Positions 43,978 through 53,282 of a stretch of DNA of 58,205 nt are shown one piece after another; position 1 is the first letter of the stretch; each line of letters opens with the position of its first letter. The translations under genes were made by a program, and so were the position numbers. Under the pieces are notes generated by a model that saw only the letters and a program-made list of their open reading frames with translations, searched no databases and had not been told where the DNA came from. Source of the stretch: Alphaproteobacteria bacterium (GTDB lineage Bacteria; Pseudomonadota; Alphaproteobacteria; Rs-D84); the NCBI GenBank assembly GCA_017546265.1, contig JAFYXG010000015.1:1-58205 (forward strand), in the 5' to 3' direction.

Positions 43978-44604
43978 ATGAAATTCTTTGTAAACTTTTT
44001 ATCAGCATTTCGCATTTGTGCATCATTTGCGATTATTCCAACATTGCTGCTGGCAATGCAGCCCCCAAAACTTTCTGCGACAATGTATTGGATTACATTC
44101 ATCTTGTTTGCTTTGGGGTCTATATCCGATTGGTTTGATGGATACCTGGCCCGCAAATATAACGTATGCAGCAAACTGGGCGGTGTGATGGATCATATTG
44201 GCGACAAATTATTGGTAGTAAACACAATGATTATGTTGGCAATAATGTTACCCATGTGGTACATAGTTGTTCCAATCATCATCATGATTGCACGCGAATT
44301 ATACATTTCCGGTCTGCGTGAATTCCTGGGCACCCAGAAAATAGAAATGCCCGTACCCAAGGCACGCTTTTCCATGGGAAAAATCAAGACAACACTGCAA
44401 ATGATATCTATCTGTGCATTTTTACTGATACCAACATTGGGTACACTGATTAACCCTGCGGCCATCAGCCCAACACTTATCCGCATATTATTCATGTTGT
44501 CATACATCAGTGTTGCAACATTATGGCTATCATTGGTTGCATCTGTCTGGTCTGCGACCCAGTACACCATGACCTTTGCAGGGCACCTGAAGAAATTAAA
44601 GTAA
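43978..44604 (+). CDS. pgsA: CDP-diacylglycerol-glycerol-3-phosphate 3-phosphatidyltransferase
   Basis: 208 residues, integral membrane. The CDP-alcohol phosphatidyltransferase motif is complete: D51, D54-G55, A58-R59, G68, D72 and D76. First step of phosphatidylglycerol/cardiolipin synthesis. AAAGGAG precedes the ATG. Downstream of uvrC, a frequent arrangement. Confidence 0.9.
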   Translation: MKFFVNFLSAFRICASFAIIPTLLLAMQPPKLSATMYWITFILFALGSISDWFDGYLARKYNVCSKLGGVMDHIGDKLLVVNTMIMLAIMLPMWYIVVPIIIMIARELYISGLREFLGTQKIEMPVPKARFSMGKIKTTLQMISICAFLLIPTLGTLINPAAISPTLIRILFMLSYISVATLWLSLVASVWSATQYTMTFAGHLKKLK

Positions 44605-44625
44605 AAAAAACGTTCTATACGCATT

Positions 44626-44651
44626 AAAACCGCCATATACGGCGGTTTTAA
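44626..44651. terminator. Bidirectional terminator pgsA/dnaJ
   Basis: AAAACCGCC (44626-44634) and GGCGGTTTT (44641-44649), 6-nt loop. Between convergent pgsA and dnaJ, effective on both strands. Confidence 0.9.
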
Positions 44652-44656
44652 TTTTA

Positions 44657-45784
44657 TCAGAACCAACCTGTTTTCTCAGACTTAGTCTCGGCAAATTCGG
44701 TCAAAATCTTTTTTTGTTTTTCCGTCAGCTTGGTTGGAATTTTAATTGCAACTTCTATGTACAGATCACCGAACGTCCCAGCACGTCTGACCGATGGCAT
44801 ACCGTGTCCACGCACACGCAGTTTTTCACCGACCTGAGTACCACTGGGTACCTTAACCGACAACTTTTTATCATCTATGGTTTCCACTTCGATTTCACCA
44901 CCCATGGCCAGTGTTGTAAACGGAATATCCACACGCATAATCAAATCATTACCACGTCTTTCAAAACGTTTATCGGGTCTGATATGAACATCTAAATAGA
45001 AATCCCCCGCGGCCCCACCATTTGCCCCCGCTTCGCCCTGACCGGCCAAACGCAAACGAGCCCCATCTTCGATACCAGCGGGTATTTTAACATCAAGTGT
45101 ACGTTGTTTATGCTCGGTCCCGGTACCATTACATTCGCTGCACTTTTTATCTATTTTCCGTCCCAACCCATTACATTCCGGGCACGGTTGTTCCATTGCA
45201 AAGAATCCCTGTCGTGTCTGAACAAACCCACTGCCTCCACAACGAGAACACACAGGAGCCACCGTACCATCTGCGGTACCATACCCATGACATTTTGCAC
45301 ATTCTACATTACTGGAAAACTTAACAGTATGTGTCTTACCATGATATGCGTCACTCAGGTCAATCACCACCTCGTCCAGCAAATCACGTCCACCACGTTG
45401 CGGTGCACCACGTTGAGCCCCGCCGCCAAAATCACCAAATCCAAACCCACGCATAGCTTCTCGCAGGATATCTTCCATACCTGCCCCGCCACCCATATTA
45501 AAGTGGAAACCACCGTTACCGAACGGATTAGTGCCAAATCCTGCACCTGATGCATTACCACCAGCAAAAGCGGCATCACCGAAACGGTCATACGCAGCAC
45601 GTTTTTGTGGGTCTTTTAAAATATCAAAAGCATTATTTACTTCTTTAAATTTCTCTTCTGCATCTTTGTTATCAGGATTTCTATCTGGGTGATACTTCAT
45701 CACCAACTTATGATATGCCTTTTTAATATCAGCATCTGACGCGTCACGTGCCACGCCCAAGACTTCATACGGGTTTTTATTCAT
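44657..45784 (-). CDS. dnaJ: Chaperone protein DnaJ
   Basis: 375 residues. J domain with HPD (YHPDRNPDN), a Gly/Phe-rich segment, four CxxCxGxG zinc-binding repeats ([32 protein letters not shown]), then the substrate-binding C-terminus. DnaK co-chaperone. dnaK is not adjacent. A weak promoter candidate is at 45817-45844. Confidence 0.96.
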   Translation of the reverse strand: MNKNPYEVLGVARDASDADIKKAYHKLVMKYHPDRNPDNKDAEEKFKEVNNAFDILKDPQKRAAYDRFGDAAFAGGNASGAGFGTNPFGNGGFHFNMGGGAGMEDILREAMRGFGFGDFGGGAQRGAPQRGGRDLLDEVVIDLSDAYHGKTHTVKFSSNVECAKCHGYGTADGTVAPVCSRCGGSGFVQTRQGFFAMEQPCPECNGLGRKIDKKCSECNGTGTEHKQRTLDVKIPAGIEDGARLRLAGQGEAGANGGAAGDFYLDVHIRPDKRFERRGNDLIMRVDIPFTTLAMGGEIEVETIDDKKLSVKVPSGTQVGEKLRVRGHGMPSVRRAGTFGDLYIEVAIKIPTKLTEKQKKILTEFAETKSEKTGWF

Positions 45785-45816
45785 TTTATATATCCATTAA
45801 AATTATCGTTGTAAAA

Positions 45817-45844
45817 TATATAGGACAATGCACAAAAAAATCAA
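45817..45844 (-). promoter_or_regulatory. Candidate promoter of dnaJ
   Basis: Minus TTGATT (45839-45844), 16 nt, TATATA (45817-45822), some 33 nt ahead of the start. No heat-shock sigma32 consensus recognised. Confidence 0.4.
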
Positions 45845-45919
45845 GTCCCGAAATATGATTTAGGGTTAAATTCTTTGGGCTTGCCAAAATTTGAAAAATG
45901 TTATAATAATACTAACATT

Positions 45920-47899
45920 ATGACAGAGAAAAAGACACAAACATACGATGCATCAGATATCCAGGTACTAGAAGGTTTAGAACCGGTCCGTCTGCGACCT
46001 GGGATGTACATTGGCGGCACAGATGAAAAGGCATGGCATCATCTGCCGATTGAAATCATGGACAATTCGATTGACGAAGCGGTTGCAGGCTTTGCCAAGA
46101 AAATCACCGTACGTTTATTGGATTCCAAGACGATAGAGATTACCGATGACGGCCGTGGCATCCCCGTGGACGAGCATCCAAAGTACCCTGGCAAATCCGC
46201 ACTCGAGGTTATATTGACGACACTTCATTCTGGCGGTAAGTTTAATAATAATGTGTACAAGACCAGTGGTGGGCTGCACGGTGTTGGTTCTGCGGTTGTA
46301 AACGCCCTGTCATCAGAAATGATTGTCGACATTGCCCGTGATGGCTATCATTGGCACCAGACATTTTCACGTGGTCTTACAACATCACCTATGACGCGTG
46401 GCGAACCGACTAAATCCCACGGAACCAAGATACGCTTTACCATTGACGATGATATTTTTGGCACATCCGCCACGTTTAAGCCGGTAAAGATTTATCGCAT
46501 GGCCCGTGCCAAGGCATTTCTTTCACGTGGCGTAAAAATAGACTGGTCTTGCAATCCTGATTTATTGACCGAAGACATGAACATCCCGACCACGACAACA
46601 TTTTATTATCCAAATGGTGTTGCAGATTTCTTGGCGGAAAAGACAGATTCCAAACCTCGTATTTTGCCACGCATATTCAGTGGTTCTGTTGACTTCCCTG
46701 ACGACAGTGGTCGTGTGGAATGGGCATTAACATTTTTAACAGATGAAAATGGTGCGGCATCTGACGATGGATTTTTCTCGTCCTATTGCAACACGATTGC
46801 AACGATTGACGGTGGCACACATGAAACTGGCTTTAAATCCGCCATTACCAAGGGGATTAAGGCATATGGTGACAAGGTAAACAACAAATCCGCCGCGGCA
46901 ATTATTGGCGAAGACGTATTTGATTCCGTTGCAGCAATCGTATCTGTGTTTTACAAGACCCCACAATTTTTGGGCCAGACCAAGGAAAAACTATCTAATC
47001 CCGAAGTTGCCCGTTTCACAGAAAACGCACTGCGTGATCCATGGGAGATGTTTTTGGCATCTGACCCCAAAACAGCGAACGCATTACTGGAATTTGTAAT
47101 CAACCTGGCGAATGCACGCATCAAGACGAAACAGGTCAAAGATGTTGCCCGCAAAACCCCGACCAAGCGAATTCGCATGCCTGCGAAATTGGCGGACTGC
47201 ACAAAACATGGAATTGCTGGAACAGAATTATTTATTGTCGAGGGCGAATCGGCGGGTGGCACCGCCAAACAGGCACGTGACCGTGCGACCCAGGCAATTA
47301 TGCCCTTGCGAGGCAAAGTTTTAAATGTAATTTCAAACTCTGACGAACGCTTTGGTGCGAACAAAGAATTAAATGATTTAATTGACATAATTGGTGCTGG
47401 GACTGCCCGCGATTGGAACGATGATAAATTGCGATATGAAAAGATAATCATCATGACCGATGCTGACGTAGACGGCAGCCATATTGCATCATTACTGATG
47501 GCTTTTTTCTATCAACACATGCCGCAACTGATTTATGGTGGACACCTGTATATATCATGTCCCCCCCTGTATAAATTAACCTGTGGCACCGAATCGATAT
47601 ACGTTGATTCAGACGAAGAACTGGAACAATTAAAATCAACAAAATACAAAAATAAAAAGGTTGAAATATCACGATTCAAAGGTTTAGGTGAAATGATGCC
47701 GAACCAATTAAAGGAAACAACCATGTCACCCAAGACACGGCGTTTAATACGGGTTGACCTGCCCCCCCGCACCGAAGAAGGTGCCGAAGACACAGAGAAA
47801 ACCCGCACCATTGTATCAGAACTGATGGGCAAAAAACCTGAATTCCGGTTTAAATTTATTACTGAACACGCCCAGTTCGTCAAAGACCTGTTTGTCTAG
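45920..47899 (+). CDS. parE: DNA topoisomerase IV subunit B
   Basis: 659 residues from MTEKKTQTYDASDIQVLEGLEPVRLRPGMYIGG. GHKL ATPase motifs (EIMDNSIDEAVAGFAKK, DDGRGIPV, SGGLHGVGSAVVNAL) and Toprim (ELFIVEGESAGGTAKQARDRATQAIMPLRGK, TDADVDGSHIASLL). The end FITEHAQFVKDLFV is ParE-type, and the absence of the longer GyrB insertion supports ParE. TATAAT (45902-45907) sits 12 nt before the ATG, with TTGCCA upstream (45881-45886), and no Shine-Dalgarno is visible, so the leader is very short. A TTG at 45875 could extend it by 15 residues. Confidence 0.88.
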   Translation: MTEKKTQTYDASDIQVLEGLEPVRLRPGMYIGGTDEKAWHHLPIEIMDNSIDEAVAGFAKKITVRLLDSKTIEITDDGRGIPVDEHPKYPGKSALEVILTTLHSGGKFNNNVYKTSGGLHGVGSAVVNALSSEMIVDIARDGYHWHQTFSRGLTTSPMTRGEPTKSHGTKIRFTIDDDIFGTSATFKPVKIYRMARAKAFLSRGVKIDWSCNPDLLTEDMNIPTTTTFYYPNGVADFLAEKTDSKPRILPRIFSGSVDFPDDSGRVEWALTFLTDENGAASDDGFFSSYCNTIATIDGGTHETGFKSAITKGIKAYGDKVNNKSAAAIIGEDVFDSVAAIVSVFYKTPQFLGQTKEKLSNPEVARFTENALRDPWEMFLASDPKTANALLEFVINLANARIKTKQVKDVARKTPTKRIRMPAKLADCTKHGIAGTELFIVEGESAGGTAKQARDRATQAIMPLRGKVLNVISNSDERFGANKELNDLIDIIGAGTARDWNDDKLRYEKIIIMTDADVDGSHIASLLMAFFYQHMPQLIYGGHLYISCPPLYKLTCGTESIYVDSDEELEQLKSTKYKNKKVEISRFKGLGEMMPNQLKETTMSPKTRRLIRVDLPPRTEEGAEDTEKTRTIVSELMGKKPEFRFKFITEHAQFVKDLFV

Positions 47900-47900
47900 A

Positions 47901-47930
47901 AAAAATATCGGGGATTCCCGATATTTTTTT
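47901..47930. terminator. Terminator after parE
   Basis: AAATATCGGG (47903-47912) and CCCGATATTT (47917-47926), loop GATT, with a long T run on the plus strand. Confidence 0.9.
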
Positions 47931-47940
47931 ACCCCACACA

Positions 47941-47968
47941 TTGACAATGCAATGTTTTGTCCTATAAT
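47941..47968 (+). promoter_or_regulatory. Consensus promoter for the 48003 gene
   Basis: Both hexamers are perfect: TTGACA (47941-47946) and TATAAT (47963-47968), spacer 16. Start codon 35 nt downstream. Suggests strong constitutive expression. Confidence 0.8.
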
Positions 47969-48002
47969 AAACACAAGAATATAAAAACAAAGGACAAACA
48001 AA

Positions 48003-48521
48003 ATGAAATTTTTGAAAAAATTTACAAACACAAAACCGGCCACAGAAACGAATCAGTCGGCCACAAAACCGATTCCTGAAAATCATATCAGCAAAAAGAA
48101 AAAGAACACATATATTATTAAATTCTCGTCATTTTGTGATGCAACTCTGTTCAGCATGTGCAAAACAACCCCATTGGGTGTCATTACATTAAACGGTCGT
48201 GAAATTCAACCAAACAGCGGCTGGATATCCTGCACAGAATTTCCAAATCCCTGTGCAACACAGATGGCCGCCCAGCAACATTTGTTAAGCGAAGCACTGG
48301 GCACAAAAACAGCCACGACCATCATAGAATACCTGGACAAAGAAACCGGCAAACCGGTATTACAGTTATATCCAAACGGTGTGCATATTTTTGATGGCTA
48401 CGAAGAAAATTATGCCCAGCATCTAAACCACGCATCCCGCCGTGACCTTGAAAAACAGTTTAACCTACGTAAACGTTTATTGAACGAATATTTTACTAAA
48501 CAGAAAACAAAAGTATTCTAG
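48003..48521 (+). CDS. Hypothetical protein (172 aa)
   Basis: Not recognised. Lys/Thr-rich N-terminus without a clear signal or TM (residues 1-38: MKFLKKFTNTKPATETN... KKKKN), then IIKFSSFCDATLFSMC and GVHIFDGYEENYAQ; three cysteines. AAAGGAC precedes the ATG. Driven by a consensus promoter and closed by a terminator, so a monocistronic, likely well-expressed gene. Confidence 0.6.
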   Translation: MKFLKKFTNTKPATETNQSATKPIPENHISKKKKNTYIIKFSSFCDATLFSMCKTTPLGVITLNGREIQPNSGWISCTEFPNPCATQMAAQQHLLSEALGTKTATTIIEYLDKETGKPVLQLYPNGVHIFDGYEENYAQHLNHASRRDLEKQFNLRKRLLNEYFTKQKTKVF

Positions 48522-48540
48522 ACTCTGTTTGCACATCTTA

Positions 48541-48565
48541 AAAATCCCCCGATTGGGGGATTTTT
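48541..48565. terminator. Bidirectional terminator
   Basis: AAAATCCCCC (48541-48550) and GGGGGATTTT (48555-48564), loop GATT. Closes the 48003 gene and the convergent Cys-rich gene. Confidence 0.9.
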
Positions 48566-48583
48566 GTCTTCCTCATCTTATGA

Positions 48584-50419
48584 TTATTGGATACCGACTT
48601 GGAATTGGTCGCCCCAATCGGCAACAATTTGTCCACCGACTGTGCATTTTAAATCCTCGAACCCATTTTCAACCTGGTTCTTTTTAACAACACTGCTGGT
48701 AATCAAAGCCCCCGCAGTTCCCAAAACAACCCCCGCAACTGAATCAGACGCCAAACGTGCGGTATTAAAATTCCCCTGGGCATCTTTCCACTTGCTGACC
48801 TTTAGTCCTGACTGAACATCACTTAAATTCTTTTTTATTTCTTTTACCCGAACAATAATTGCCGCCGCCGCACGTTTTTCACGCAACTCGGCCTTTTCAA
48901 CACACGCGGTCATATTTTCATTAAATTCCATGTTTGCAGAATCTTTGCACACACATTTATCCAAAGAATCACTCCATTCTGCACCCGCTATATTTTTACA
49001 TTTTTGTATATCGGCTTTTTCTGTGCATTTACCAGCAACAAATTCCTTTCTTATATCGCGACACTTGCATTTCCCATTGTCCCAATATGCCCCACTGGCT
49101 GCACCTTTTTCACATTCTTGCTTTTGTTTATCTGCATCCGGCAATATACAAGACTTAGTCGACTCGTCCCGCACATGCTTATCCGTCAAACAAACACATT
49201 CCCCATTATCCAGTTTCAGACCCTTGTTCGCATCACAAACACATCCGCCATTATCGCCACGCCATGTTCCCCAGGATTTTTCACACTTTTGCTGCTTGGT
49301 CTCCCCTGGCTTTTTCTTTTCTACACATCTTTTATACTTACCCGTCCAAACAGGGTTATCCTCTTCAATCAACTTATCTAAATTATATTCTTTTTGACAC
49401 TCAGTAACATATGCGGTAGTTGTTCCATTATAATTACAGCGCTTTCCACACTTTAAACCACCAACAATACCCTCCGCGACACAATCAACTTCCCATTCAT
49501 AGCCATGAATTTTTCCATCCTTGCACTGTTTCTCTTTAGAATCATCCTTTTTCTTATTTTTATCATCATCCCCACCAACCGGATAACACTGGAACGTTTT
49601 TGTTCCATTTACCATTTCACAACGTGCATGAAAAGACTTCTTTTCATCTGCTGGATTCATATCCTGCCATTGGGAACATTCAGAATAATTCACAACAATC
49701 CTTGTTCCTAATGAATCTGCATACCAATCATTCAAGTTTGTATGTATTCCCTTATATACACACCCATCATACAAACGTTCCCATCTGTCATCAAATTGTG
49801 ACCAAACAGACTGAGAATTACAAATATATGTTGCTGGCTCTTTTACAACCTGCCCCATGAACACATGTCCCGCAGGCATCGGCATTTGTGTTGCCCCTGG
49901 GCAATGCTTATTATCACATTCAAAAACACGACCACCTGTAACAGTGCCACCATCTGGCCGATTCTTAACCGAGTTATACGCAGTCTCATTTTCATATAAA
50001 AATTCATTATCGTCTGGTTGCTGATTACCATCATAACTGATATGTGTTTCACCACACAAATTTTCTTCAATCTCGTACACCCAATGGCTCTGACGCAATC
50101 CATTGGTCACACACTTATACAAACGTCTTTCGTTAATTTCCTGTCCCATAAACACATGTCCAGGTTCCATTTGCTTTTCAACATCATGACCACAATACTC
50201 ATTATCACATTCCCAAACCGTTCCCTTAATAGTATGCGTGCCATTATTTCGTGGTGCCGAATTAAAGGCCTCCATAGAATCGAACAAAAACTCATCATCA
50301 TCCGGATACTGATTTAACCCAGATAATGTAATTTGATTCAGTCCGCACCCTGTCTCAGCCAACAATTCACAGGGCAAAAACAACAATCCCACAAAAACAG
50401 ACATCAAAATCTTTCTCAT
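48584..50419 (-). CDS. Exported Cys-rich protein with duplicated and EGF-like modules
   Basis: 611 residues from MRKILMSVFVGLLFLPCELLA (signal; ATG at 50417-50419 behind AGGAGA). N-terminal half has two similar modules, each with PDD(D/N)EFL, ECDN(E/K), PGHVFMGQ and later YKC or YIC, about 95 residues apart. The C-terminal part has EGF/TIL-like clusters (CEKSWGTWRGDNGGCVC, CKCRDIRKEF, CKNIAGAEWSDSLDKCVC). A hydrophobic Gly-rich stretch (GVVLGTAGALITSSVV) and KNQVENGFEDLKCTVGGQIV end it. Function unknown, probably periplasmic or surface. Confidence 0.65.
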   Translation of the reverse strand: MRKILMSVFVGLLFLPCELLAETGCGLNQITLSGLNQYPDDDEFLFDSMEAFNSAPRNNGTHTIKGTVWECDNEYCGHDVEKQMEPGHVFMGQEINERRLYKCVTNGLRQSHWVYEIEENLCGETHISYDGNQQPDDNEFLYENETAYNSVKNRPDGGTVTGGRVFECDNKHCPGATQMPMPAGHVFMGQVVKEPATYICNSQSVWSQFDDRWERLYDGCVYKGIHTNLNDWYADSLGTRIVVNYSECSQWQDMNPADEKKSFHARCEMVNGTKTFQCYPVGGDDDKNKKKDDSKEKQCKDGKIHGYEWEVDCVAEGIVGGLKCGKRCNYNGTTTAYVTECQKEYNLDKLIEEDNPVWTGKYKRCVEKKKPGETKQQKCEKSWGTWRGDNGGCVCDANKGLKLDNGECVCLTDKHVRDESTKSCILPDADKQKQECEKGAASGAYWDNGKCKCRDIRKEFVAGKCTEKADIQKCKNIAGAEWSDSLDKCVCKDSANMEFNENMTACVEKAELREKRAAAAIIVRVKEIKKNLSDVQSGLKVSKWKDAQGNFNTARLASDSVAGVVLGTAGALITSSVVKKNQVENGFEDLKCTVGGQIVADWGDQFQVGIQ

Positions 50420-50478
50420 ACACAATCTCCTACGATTATTTTTACATATTTTATCATATTTCCACCCACAAACCAAAT

Positions 50479-50501
50479 ATAAAAACAGCCCCATACGGGG
50501 C
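50479..50501 (-). terminator. Terminator after dnaA
   Basis: GCCCC (50488-50492) and GGGGC (50497-50501), loop ATAC, then U run on the minus strand (AAAAA at 50481-50485). Just past the dnaA stop. Confidence 0.8.
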
Positions 50502-50508
50502 CAATCTA

Positions 50509-51789
50509 TTATTTGCATTCACTGACCAACTGTTGAATCTGTGCCGCCAGTACCAGGTCTGCTGCCTTTTGCTTTTCAATCTGTTTGATTGCATACAGAA
50601 CTGTTGCATGATCACGTCCACCAACAAAATTTCCAATTTCAGACAAAGACAATTGTGTTGCTTCTTTTAAGACAACCATCATGATCTGACGTGCCAAAAC
50701 CAGTGCACGGCTGCGACCATTTCCACACACTGCATCATATGACACCGCCAATTTTTCACACATATCGCGAACCATTGCAACCGGTGTTTTTTGTGTATTC
50801 AGTGTATCAGCCAACAGACGCTGTGCAACATCCATATCAACCGCACATCCCATCAGTTCTGCATATGCCTTAAACTTAGTTGCAACACCTGCAATCATAT
50901 GACCATCATTTGCGATACGTTTTGCCAACGCATCTGCAACATCAGATTTAACACCTGCGCGTTTCAGCATAACAGATTTAACATGTGCATTTGGTGCAAC
51001 GACATCAACAACCAACCCCGATGCCAACAATCCCTGGGCATGACGATCAAAACCAGTCAGATTGCTTGGTGCGGCATTTGCAGTTAAAACAACATTCTTG
51101 CCCGCATTACGCAAATCGACAACCAACTGCAAGAATTCTTCTGTTGAAGCCTTTTTACCAGACAAAGCTTGAACATCATCCAAAATAAACATATCACATT
51201 TACGGCAGAAATCTTTGAACGCAAAAATGTTATGTTCTTTCAGGCTGCGTGTAAATTCAGAAACGAACTGAGAACCTGTCATTTTAACAACGCGTGCATT
51301 TGTTGCCCCCATCATGCATTCCGTCAACAGCGTTTTACCACAACCAGCCGCACCATAGATAAACAGTGGAGAAAATGTTGCTGCACCTGCTGCCAATTTT
51401 TTGCATGCAGAAACAACAAATTCATTTTCAGAACAAGAAACAAATGCATCAAACGCAACATTTTCATTTTGTGTGGCTGCCATTGGTGCATATGCCTGTG
51501 CATTATTATCATTTGCGATTGGTGCACTTTTGCGTGTTGTGGCATTACGGACAACAATCTTTACATCCAAACCGAAACCTGCGGCAACCTCTGCCAAAGT
51601 AGCTGCATGAACACTGTTGATAAAGTCAGCTGAAAATTGGTTCTGTGCCCCCAGTACCAGTGTATTATCTTTGACATCAAATACCAGTGGTGCAATCCAA
51701 GAAGTAAACGCAGCAGAATCTAATTTTGCGGCAATGGCCCCTTTGATTGTTTCCAGGTTTGTCATTTGATTTTTTGCCGCTGCCTGCAT
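50509..51789 (-). CDS. dnaA: Chromosomal replication initiator DnaA
   Basis: 426 residues from MQAAAKNQMTNLE (ATG at 51787-51789, AAGGAG 6 nt upstream; a longer frame from 51918 lacks a good site). Domain I (LETIKGAIAAKLDSAAF), AAA+ with Walker A GAAGCGKTLL and Walker B MFILDDVQAL, and domain IV with the signature SLSEIGNFVGGRDHATVLYAIKQ. Binds DnaA boxes and opens the origin. Not next to dnaN (13 kb away). Divergent in several spots but all key motifs retained. Confidence 0.88.
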   Translation of the reverse strand: MQAAAKNQMTNLETIKGAIAAKLDSAAFTSWIAPLVFDVKDNTLVLGAQNQFSADFINSVHAATLAEVAAGFGLDVKIVVRNATTRKSAPIANDNNAQAYAPMAATQNENVAFDAFVSCSENEFVVSACKKLAAGAATFSPLFIYGAAGCGKTLLTECMMGATNARVVKMTGSQFVSEFTRSLKEHNIFAFKDFCRKCDMFILDDVQALSGKKASTEEFLQLVVDLRNAGKNVVLTANAAPSNLTGFDRHAQGLLASGLVVDVVAPNAHVKSVMLKRAGVKSDVADALAKRIANDGHMIAGVATKFKAYAELMGCAVDMDVAQRLLADTLNTQKTPVAMVRDMCEKLAVSYDAVCGNGRSRALVLARQIMMVVLKEATQLSLSEIGNFVGGRDHATVLYAIKQIEKQKAADLVLAAQIQQLVSECK

Positions 51790-52180
51790 GTCGTTTCTCC
51801 TTTTCCTTCCTAAAAGAGTTTCCTGCCCGAACAAGGTTTCTTTTCCCTCACCTGGTTTGATTTTTCCGTCCATTATCAGGTTGCAAAAACCACCCCCACA
51901 AAACATCGTTTTGAACATCCATTATTTTGTTTGTTCTGACGATATCTTATTGTTCTACTTTCACTCTCTCGCTTTTATTTATGGACACAATTTTATTATT
52001 TTTAAAACTGCATCCGCTTTTTGTTTGTTTTTCGTTTTGGATACGTCAAATAAGTTATAAGATATTTTTCGGTTTACAAGTAAATCTTAAACAAAAAAAC
52101 GACATTTATTTTTTGACAACGATTCGTTTTTTTGCCCGATTTCTGCCCTTTGTATATACAGTGTATAGACAATATTTTTT
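51790..52180. other. Intergenic region upstream of dnaA, no gene
   Basis: 391 nt, AT-rich, between dnaA and dprA (both minus). A palindrome TTTACAAGTAAA lies at 52073-52084, and TTATGGACA (one mismatch to the DnaA box) near 51980. No cluster of DnaA boxes was found, so an origin is not supported. The minus-strand frame up to 51918 has no convincing start and is treated as leader. Confidence 0.5.
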
Positions 52181-53203
52181 TTACACACGAACATAGCCAC
52201 CATCGACTTTTCGCACTAAACCTTGCAATTCCAGGACGACCAATTCGCTTTTAATTTCCGAAACAGTTTTTTTGACAAGTTCCGTCAATACAGATTCTGA
52301 CACTGGAACGTTACCTAGCATATCAATCAGATTAAATTCCGATTCATTTTTTTGTAAATATTTTTTGTGATTTGCATCTTTTTTTTGTATTTCAAAGAAA
52401 TCATCTATTCCCATACACAGCATTGCTTGACCATTCCGAATCAGTGAATTAGGCCCAACAGCCCTCAAATCCGTGGGGTGTGACGGAATCGCCCAAATTT
52501 CACGTTTATATTCAATTGCGAATCGTGCGGTTGTCATAGATCCAGATTTTGCATCTGCCTCGCCTAGAATCAGACGATTTGCCAGTCCTGCTACGATTCG
52601 ATTTCTCATTACAAAATTAGATGCAACAGGAACAAAACCAACAGGCATTTCACTAACAATTGCACCACGTTCAACAATTTCCCAGTACAGCGATTCATTT
52701 TCCACCGGCCAAATATAATCCACCCCGCCGGCCAACACAGCAATCGTTTGCAAATTACCCACCGCACGCAACGCACCACGATGTGCAGCGGTATCTGTTC
52801 CAATTGCCATACCAGATACAACTGCAATATTATGTTCTGCAAACCCCTGAGCCAAATCTGCAACCATTTTCATACCGGCTGCGGTTGCATGTCGTGTACC
52901 AACCATCGCGACCATATCGCGTTTCAGAACATCTGCGTTTCCCCGCACACAAATAACGGGTGCATGATTTTTTATTTGCCTTAAAGCATCTGGATATAAA
53001 GCATCATCATCTGAAATATATTTAATATTTTTTTGTGCGGCTAAATCCATTTCCCGTGCCACAGCATCACGCACATCAGCCTTTACTCCAATTACATCAA
53101 GCACCGCATCAATCGATTCGAATCTTCGCATCAAATCATTATACTTTGCTGCCCCGATACCAGGTGTACGCAATACCAATAACTTCTTATATAAATCCGA
53201 CAT
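52181..53203 (-). CDS. dprA: DNA-processing protein DprA
   Basis: 340 residues (MSDLYKKLLVL; ATG at 53201-53203, an earlier ATG 36 nt upstream possible). Rossmann-like domain: MVGTRHATAAG, VVSGMAIGTDTAAHRGAL, VLAGGVDYIWPVENESLYWEI, and NRLILGEADAKSGSMTTARFA; C-terminal winged-helix part (VPVSESVLTELVKKTVSEIKSELVVLELQGLVRKVDGGY). Loads RecA on incoming single-stranded DNA in transformation. Upstream of dnaA on the same strand. Confidence 0.92.
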   Translation of the reverse strand: MSDLYKKLLVLRTPGIGAAKYNDLMRRFESIDAVLDVIGVKADVRDAVAREMDLAAQKNIKYISDDDALYPDALRQIKNHAPVICVRGNADVLKRDMVAMVGTRHATAAGMKMVADLAQGFAEHNIAVVSGMAIGTDTAAHRGALRAVGNLQTIAVLAGGVDYIWPVENESLYWEIVERGAIVSEMPVGFVPVASNFVMRNRIVAGLANRLILGEADAKSGSMTTARFAIEYKREIWAIPSHPTDLRAVGPNSLIRNGQAMLCMGIDDFFEIQKKDANHKKYLQKNESEFNLIDMLGNVPVSESVLTELVKKTVSEIKSELVVLELQGLVRKVDGGYVRV

Positions 53204-53256
53204 GTTTTTACTATATGATAATATTATGAAAAATTTCAAGAGTTCTTATACAAATA

Positions 53257-53280
53257 AAAAATCCCGCGATGCGGGATTTT
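53257..53280 (-). terminator. Terminator after the 53283 gene
   Basis: ATCCCGC (53261-53267) and GCGGGAT (53271-53277), 3-nt loop, A tract on the left gives a U run on the minus strand. Confidence 0.85.
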
Positions 53281-53282
53281 AA

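Noticed and set aside
51790..52180. Chromosome origin next to dnaA
   Set aside because: No cluster of DnaA boxes was found (one near match only), and there is no DNA-unwinding arrangement beyond general AT richness.
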